A stretch of DNA of 11,706 nt, taken from assembly GCA_035591015.1 (NCBI GenBank), contig JAXIUW010196510.1, forward strand, positions 1 through 11,706, in the 5' to 3' direction. Origin of the DNA: Cephalothrix simula (taxonomy: Eukaryota; Nemertea; Palaeonemertea; Archinemertea; Cephalotrichidae). Positions 7,373 to 11,706 of the stretch are shown here, piece after piece. Within the stretch, counting starts at the first letter, position 1, and each line of letters opens with the position of its first letter. The notes under the pieces are model-generated. The model saw only the letters and a program-made list of their open reading frames with translations. It searched no databases and was not told where the DNA came from. A program made the position numbers and the translations under genes.

Positions 7373-7950
7373 ATGCAACAGTCAATGAAATGCATCGTCA
7401 CACCCCGGCGTCACGCGGGGTCGATGATCTTGATAGTAGCGGCGCATAGCGCACGTTTATCATGCATCGTTTACGATAACAACGCTCAATTAGCGCCGAC
7501 ATCGATAAACGTGTAGATATCATAGCACCCCCTCTAGGCAAGCCATCGTTTTGATCTACTAGCATTGAAAGGGGCAGGGGGGAGAGCATACACCCCCTGA
7601 TACTATTACATAATTATACTTGGGTAGAAGTGCATGCAGTAATGCCCATAGGCCAATGCAATCCAATGCCTGAATGACTTAATTATGGGACTGAGAAATT
7701 TTAAAGAAATCCGGTTAGTGATATCATACTCAAATTTTGCTATTTTGCTGCCTCAATTCGTATGGCATGATTCAATTGTACTTGTATTGCTTTTTTACTT
7801 TTTTTCGAACGATGCAAGCACTTGTTAGCGCGTCAGTTCATCGCAACTCATTGCGATGCCAGTGCACCCTGAACTTGCATCGCTAATGAAGCAAGCGCCA
7901 TAACAGATCATCGACCCCGTGTGACGATGCATTTCATTGACTGGGTGCAT
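7373..7950. mobile_element. Putative non-autonomous foldback / MITE-like element
   Basis: Terminal inverted repeats at 7373-7430 and 7905-7950 share 24 identical bases inside the ends (from CAGTCAATG) and then 15 more, CGGGGTCGATGATCT. The left arm has about 13 extra bases that repeat CGTCAC and form a small ACCCCG/CGGGGT hairpin. The interior is rich in nested hairpins, such as CATCGCAA-CTCA-TTGCGATG at 7839-7858 and a CACGTTTATC/GATAAACGTG pair around 7453-7513. No transposase frame and no clear target-site duplication are seen. Confidence 0.65.
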
Positions 7951-8062
7951 TGTTCTGTGATACTGTCCTACACTATCGGACTATAACGTAAAGACACCAA
8001 AAATGATTAGTGCATTCATGATATGTGTGTACGGTTATGCACTAGTCAAATAAAGTCACCGC

Positions 8063-8119
8063 GGGGCGGGGCGTCGATAGCGGCGTAACTGCACGTTATC
8101 CACCCGCTATCCCCACCCC
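8063..8119. repeat. GC-rich hairpin with Sp1-like GGGGCGGGGC
   Basis: GGGGCGGGG (8063-8071) and ATAGCGG (8077-8083) pair with CCGCTAT (8104-8110) and CCCCACCCC (8111-8119). The GC content stands out in an AT-rich area. The stretch after ATAGCGG resembles part of the 7373-7950 element near 7431-7460, so it may be a fragment of a related repeat. Confidence 0.5.
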
Positions 8120-9272
8120 ACTGCATGGGGAAATTGAAAATGGTAAAAGACGCTATGCCCCACCCGAAAGTTGATTATGTGACATTGTCAAATATAAAAC
8201 TCTTTTATGTGATAAACTGTACTCAAAAAAGGTAGAGAGCACCCCATTTTGACAAACTGAGACCAATATTCAAAATCTAACCTTCAAATACATGTATCAC
8301 ACAAATATTCCGGAGCACATTTAAAATGAATCTTATACATGTTACACAATGATAAATAATGTATTCTACATCTCACATCTCACATCTAACCCTCTTGAAA
8401 TCATTGAATGATAAATGAAATGTTTTCTATCTTATCAATTTATTTTGAGCACATAAGAGTCTATTTTGAAGTCTAGAATATGATCAACGGAACCAACTTA
8501 AACATTATTTCTTGGAAGAAAATTTCCTTGATGATATAATTATTTGATGACATTATTTATCTTTTTAATCTTATATTCAGCCATCTTTGAACATTATATA
8601 GAACCAAGATATTTTACACTCAATTGAAAAATTATATTTATATTTTTTCAGCTTCCTTTTTGAAGCTAATAATATTGACTCGGTTTTACCTAGATGCAGT
8701 GAGAGTTTATTAAGAATCAAAAACTTTAATGACTAGTGCATTAGTGTGAAAAACCACGACCTTGGTTTACTTCGATCATTGTACCGATTTATCATATCGA
8801 ATTGGTCGATTACCATGACACACTAGATAATTTGTAATTGGGCTACTTGCAAGCAAATAAATTACTACGCAGTTAATGAAAAAATAGTGCAAGATATTTC
8901 TTAATGATTGAAAAAATTAATGACTATTTTTACCTACCTTAGAAGGAGTTTCTATTTTGAAACGCCCTATTAGAAATATAAGGGCTGAAGAAGGCCGAAT
9001 TTTTTTACTCTGGTATTTCATAAACACCTTTCGGGGCACTTGCGCCTATTTCCGTAGGAATTAGGATTTCATACGCGAATAGAATCGTTTGGCAAGAATG
9101 TGGGCTGACTTAAAATAGGGCCTGTGATCTTGGGTTGGTAGAAATAATACCGAAATGTAATGAATCATGTAACAATCATTGAGACGGCTTTACATTTTTA
9201 TATTTTTTATATAATGACATTATTGCAATAATCATGCCTATGAGAATGAGATTCTTATTTCTAGAAGAGTAA
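8120..9272. other. AT-rich noncoding stretch
   Basis: I see no gene here. The only small structure noted is a three-unit run of ACATCTC/ACATCTA at 8368-8388. Confidence 0.6.
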
Positions 9273-9924
9273 AAGTGCTATCAATAATATCAGATGTTCA
9301 TGACTAGAAGTTAGCAATTGCGAAATGTTTACGGTCTTAGACTAACAGCATATGTCCGTGATCGGAAAACTAAAAATAGAGAGTTCGTCTCATCTGGTAG
9401 TAATAAGGCCTATAATCGGAGTGAATAAGAGTTTGATTAAGATTTAACACGTGCGCAATTATATGCCAAACCATCTCTATTTTAAAAATAAAACTGATTA
9501 AATTTTAACTAAAATGAACTAAAAATTGAAATAGGAAATAACTTTCTGATCATTTTGATACCAAACATGCTAATTTTATCAAAATATTTAAAAATATTAA
9601 CGTACTTGTTAGTATAGTTTGTTTTCTATTGCCTTTTTCCATGATTTTGTATACATGTATTTGGTATTTTTTTAAACTCAGAAAAATGTAGTGAATTTTT
9701 TTTGTAAAAAAAAAATCAAATGGATTAAAAAATTTTACTGAAAATTTTATTAACCATTACTCAAATATTAGTCAGGTGTTCAAAGAATCAAGGATTATTT
9801 CCAGACGGCCAGATGCTACCTGATGCTAATAAGAAAATAGATATCTGATCATAGAGATGTACTGTAAACCTATTCGATTATTCTTACTTCTAGTCATGAA
9901 CATCTGATAATATTGATAGTGCTT
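9273..9924. repeat. Long-spaced inverted repeat, 652-bp foldback
   Basis: Positions 9273-9314 and 9883-9924 are inverted copies matching at 38 of 42 positions. The core is ATCAGATGTTCATGACTAGA. Weaker similarity continues inward (GTTTAC near 9328 with GTAAAC near 9864; CATCTGGTAG at 9391-9400 with CTACCTGATG at 9816-9825), so the arms were originally longer. This is likely an old foldback element. It contains no coding frame. Confidence 0.6.
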
Positions 9925-10921
9925 ATGAGAAGAGTTATGTACTGTGTATGAGGACAATCAGTAGATGGCTTTTATGATTTATAAACAATTGTAAATTAAT
10001 GACGGAACTCTTTTTCGGAAAAATTTTGTTTTGTGTATTGGGAAATCTGTCAGATTTGGACTTTTTTACACTATTGGTCCATTTTCATTAGTGTTCGCTT
10101 GTACAAAAATTGTACAAATGTACCGTATTAGTCTAGTAAGTTATTGTATTTATTACTTTTTTAGTTAAGTTATGAATCTCTTTTACAATGTATGTATACG
10201 AGGCTGGTACATTGTTTTGAATTTCAGTGCAGCATGTTGTCCCCTTTGTATCTGATATTATGAGCAGGGTATAAAATTTATTTTAATACAATGTACATGT
10301 ACATTGGGATGTTGTTTGTTTGTTATAATAATACCCCAGTAGTAGTGCTATGTCGCCGTAATAGGCCCGATTTTTTACTCTCTTATTGAAATTCTTTTAA
10401 TGCATTTTTATGAACCCTTACCAATGGCCATTTAATATTTCTATGTAGTTATTACATATGGATGTATATTTACTTTTAATCCAGTATAATTAATAAATTT
10501 TACCAAATGGACATAATATAAATGTGTTTAACTGTTAAAATTTTCACAACAGAACAGGAATAGATAAGCGATTATCAAATATTGAAAGCGGGCTATTTTT
10601 AGACCCACTTCAAGTACTTCAAAAAGCAATAAAACTGGTAAAATCTACCCTCTTGGAGGATGTTTTAAAAGTTTTGAACTAATGAACAAACAATGAGGAA
10701 CAAATATCTGCCTACTGATCAGGTCAAATTCTGTGATAAGGTGCTTGAGTTATAGAATATATTTTTATACCACTTTCAAGATTTGATCCATTACGGGATA
10801 TTCAGAGATAAACACATTTATATTATGTCCATTTGATTTTACATAGTTGTAATGCAAAATTCAATGATCTTCAAGGTTCGCTAATTCAGAAACATTTTAG
10901 TATTGTCCAAACTTTGAACTC
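9925..10921. other. AT-rich noncoding stretch
   Basis: No gene is supported. A perfect 18-bp palindrome, CAATGTACATGTACATTG, lies at 10289-10306. It is built on the TACATGTA word frequent in this window. Confidence 0.6.
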
Positions 10922-11086
10922 TTAAGGCTGTTCTAGAGTCACCATCGCTGGCGAAAATACTGCGAACAGATATCAGAGCACCGAAGCTTTGTAATATTAT
11001 TTATTGAATAAAAATGTTCCTGCGCTCTCATATCTGATCGCTGGCGAATATTTTCGTCAGCGATGGTGACTCTAGAACAGCCTTTA
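10922..11086. mobile_element. 159-bp MITE with TTA target-site duplication
   Basis: The element at 10925-11083 has terminal inverted repeats beginning AGGCTGTTCTAGAGTCACC, about 37 bp with one or two mismatches. It is flanked by TTA at 10922-10924 and 11084-11086. A 3-bp TTA/TAA duplication is typical of the PIF/Harbinger superfamily. A second inner inverted stretch (CAGATATCAGAGC and its near complement) extends the fold. It has no coding capacity, so it would need a transposase supplied from elsewhere. Confidence 0.8.
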
Positions 11087-11199
11087 CAGACTAGTGATCA
11101 TGAATATACTTAATTTTGCATAATAATTTGACTTTGCATAATCTTTTGATTCCCGAATGCTGCTGCATGTTTTCCGCAGCCATCCTGCTGTTTCCTCTG

Positions 11200-11221
11200 A
11201 TTGGTCGAATGGTCTACGTCA
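11200..11221. promoter_or_regulatory. CCAAT-box and CRE-like motifs
   Basis: ATTGG (inverted CCAAT) at 11200-11204 is followed by TACGTCA at 11215-11221 in a locally GC-richer stretch. This might mark a promoter of a gene beyond the window end, but no exon is visible. The remainder, 11222-11706, shows no gene. Confidence 0.2.
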
Positions 11222-11706
11222 CGATATCCCCGATCCCGGATTCCGCCGGAAATCATTTATCCGAACTCGTAAATAATGATTTAACATAACATATTCATTC
11301 GAAAGCTTATGAAAGGACTGACGCATATGTTAGCGCTAGTTACCATATCATCAAGTGAGCTACACGCCATTGGCGTAATTTTCTTGCTAATTATATTGAT
11401 CTATATTTAGAGATGAAAATACTAATTTCAAGATGTTTCACAACAATTTTCGTCTATTTTTACATAATTGTGAACTTAGTAAAAATCTGCTCGAGCAGCA
11501 ATTTGATTGGAAGCCACATTTTTTGAAGATATAAATCGTGCATCGATTAAAGTACATCTACTACTAAGCATCTAGAAAATAATGTTACAGTATTCTGGTC
11601 TTATAAAAAGTGGAAATAACCTCTTGCCCCGTTATTCCCGAGAATTCCTATGAACAAATGACTGACTATCAACTTATGATGTTTCGGAATGTTGATAATT
11701 ATAATG

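Noticed and set aside
7186-7449. 87-aa open frame
   Set aside because: It runs into the terminal repeat of the 7373-7950 element, has no domain and lacks supporting context.
8368-8388. Three ACATCTC-like units, checked as a satellite or CRISPR-like array
   Set aside because: There are only three 7-bp units and no spacers. It is a trivial microsatellite.
11390-11407. 18-bp near match to positions 1-18 (ATTATATTGRTCTATATT)
   Set aside because: It is AT-rich and short with one mismatch, and no extended similarity was seen. Chance or a common word is likely.

Overview
The window looks like AT-rich animal nuclear DNA, most likely from a mollusc and perhaps a bivalve. The reasons are GT..AG spliced coding sequence, MEGF/SREC-type Cys-rich receptor genes in a tandem array, many small foldback elements, and frequent TACATGTA-type words. 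The taxon is an inference, not proven.

Layout: 1-474 is upstream sequence with a perfect 30-bp palindrome (159-188) inside a larger imperfect one. 475-2206 is a complete three-exon FAHD1-like acylpyruvase gene (215 aa) with its catalytic residues intact. 2207-2942 is a spacer with a loose inverted repeat. 2943-7145 is a tandem array of three single-exon genes, here called A, B and C. Each encodes a 283-aa type I membrane protein with a signal peptide, about six EGF/laminin-like Cys-rich repeats, one membrane helix with a central lysine, and a short acidic tail. The repeat period is exactly 1421 bp. B is a chimera: its 5' part resembles C and its 3' part is identical to A, as expected from unequal crossing over. 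Each gene has a short 3'-UTR hairpin, and each has a good splice acceptor just upstream of its start codon. 7146-11706 holds no gene I can support. It carries several foldback or MITE-like elements (7373-7950, 8063-8119, 9273-9924, 10925-11083), the last with a TTA target-site duplication.

FAHD1 is a housekeeping metabolic enzyme with no evident link to the receptor array. The array is the accessory, fast-evolving part. A and C differ mostly by amino-acid replacements in the middle repeats while all extracellular cysteines are kept. The family suggests scavenger, engulfment or recognition receptors, but ligand and function cannot be read from the sequence. I see no clear evidence for a wholly new system. 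The best candidates for follow-up are the chimeric receptor array, its intramembrane lysine, and the conserved 3' hairpin.
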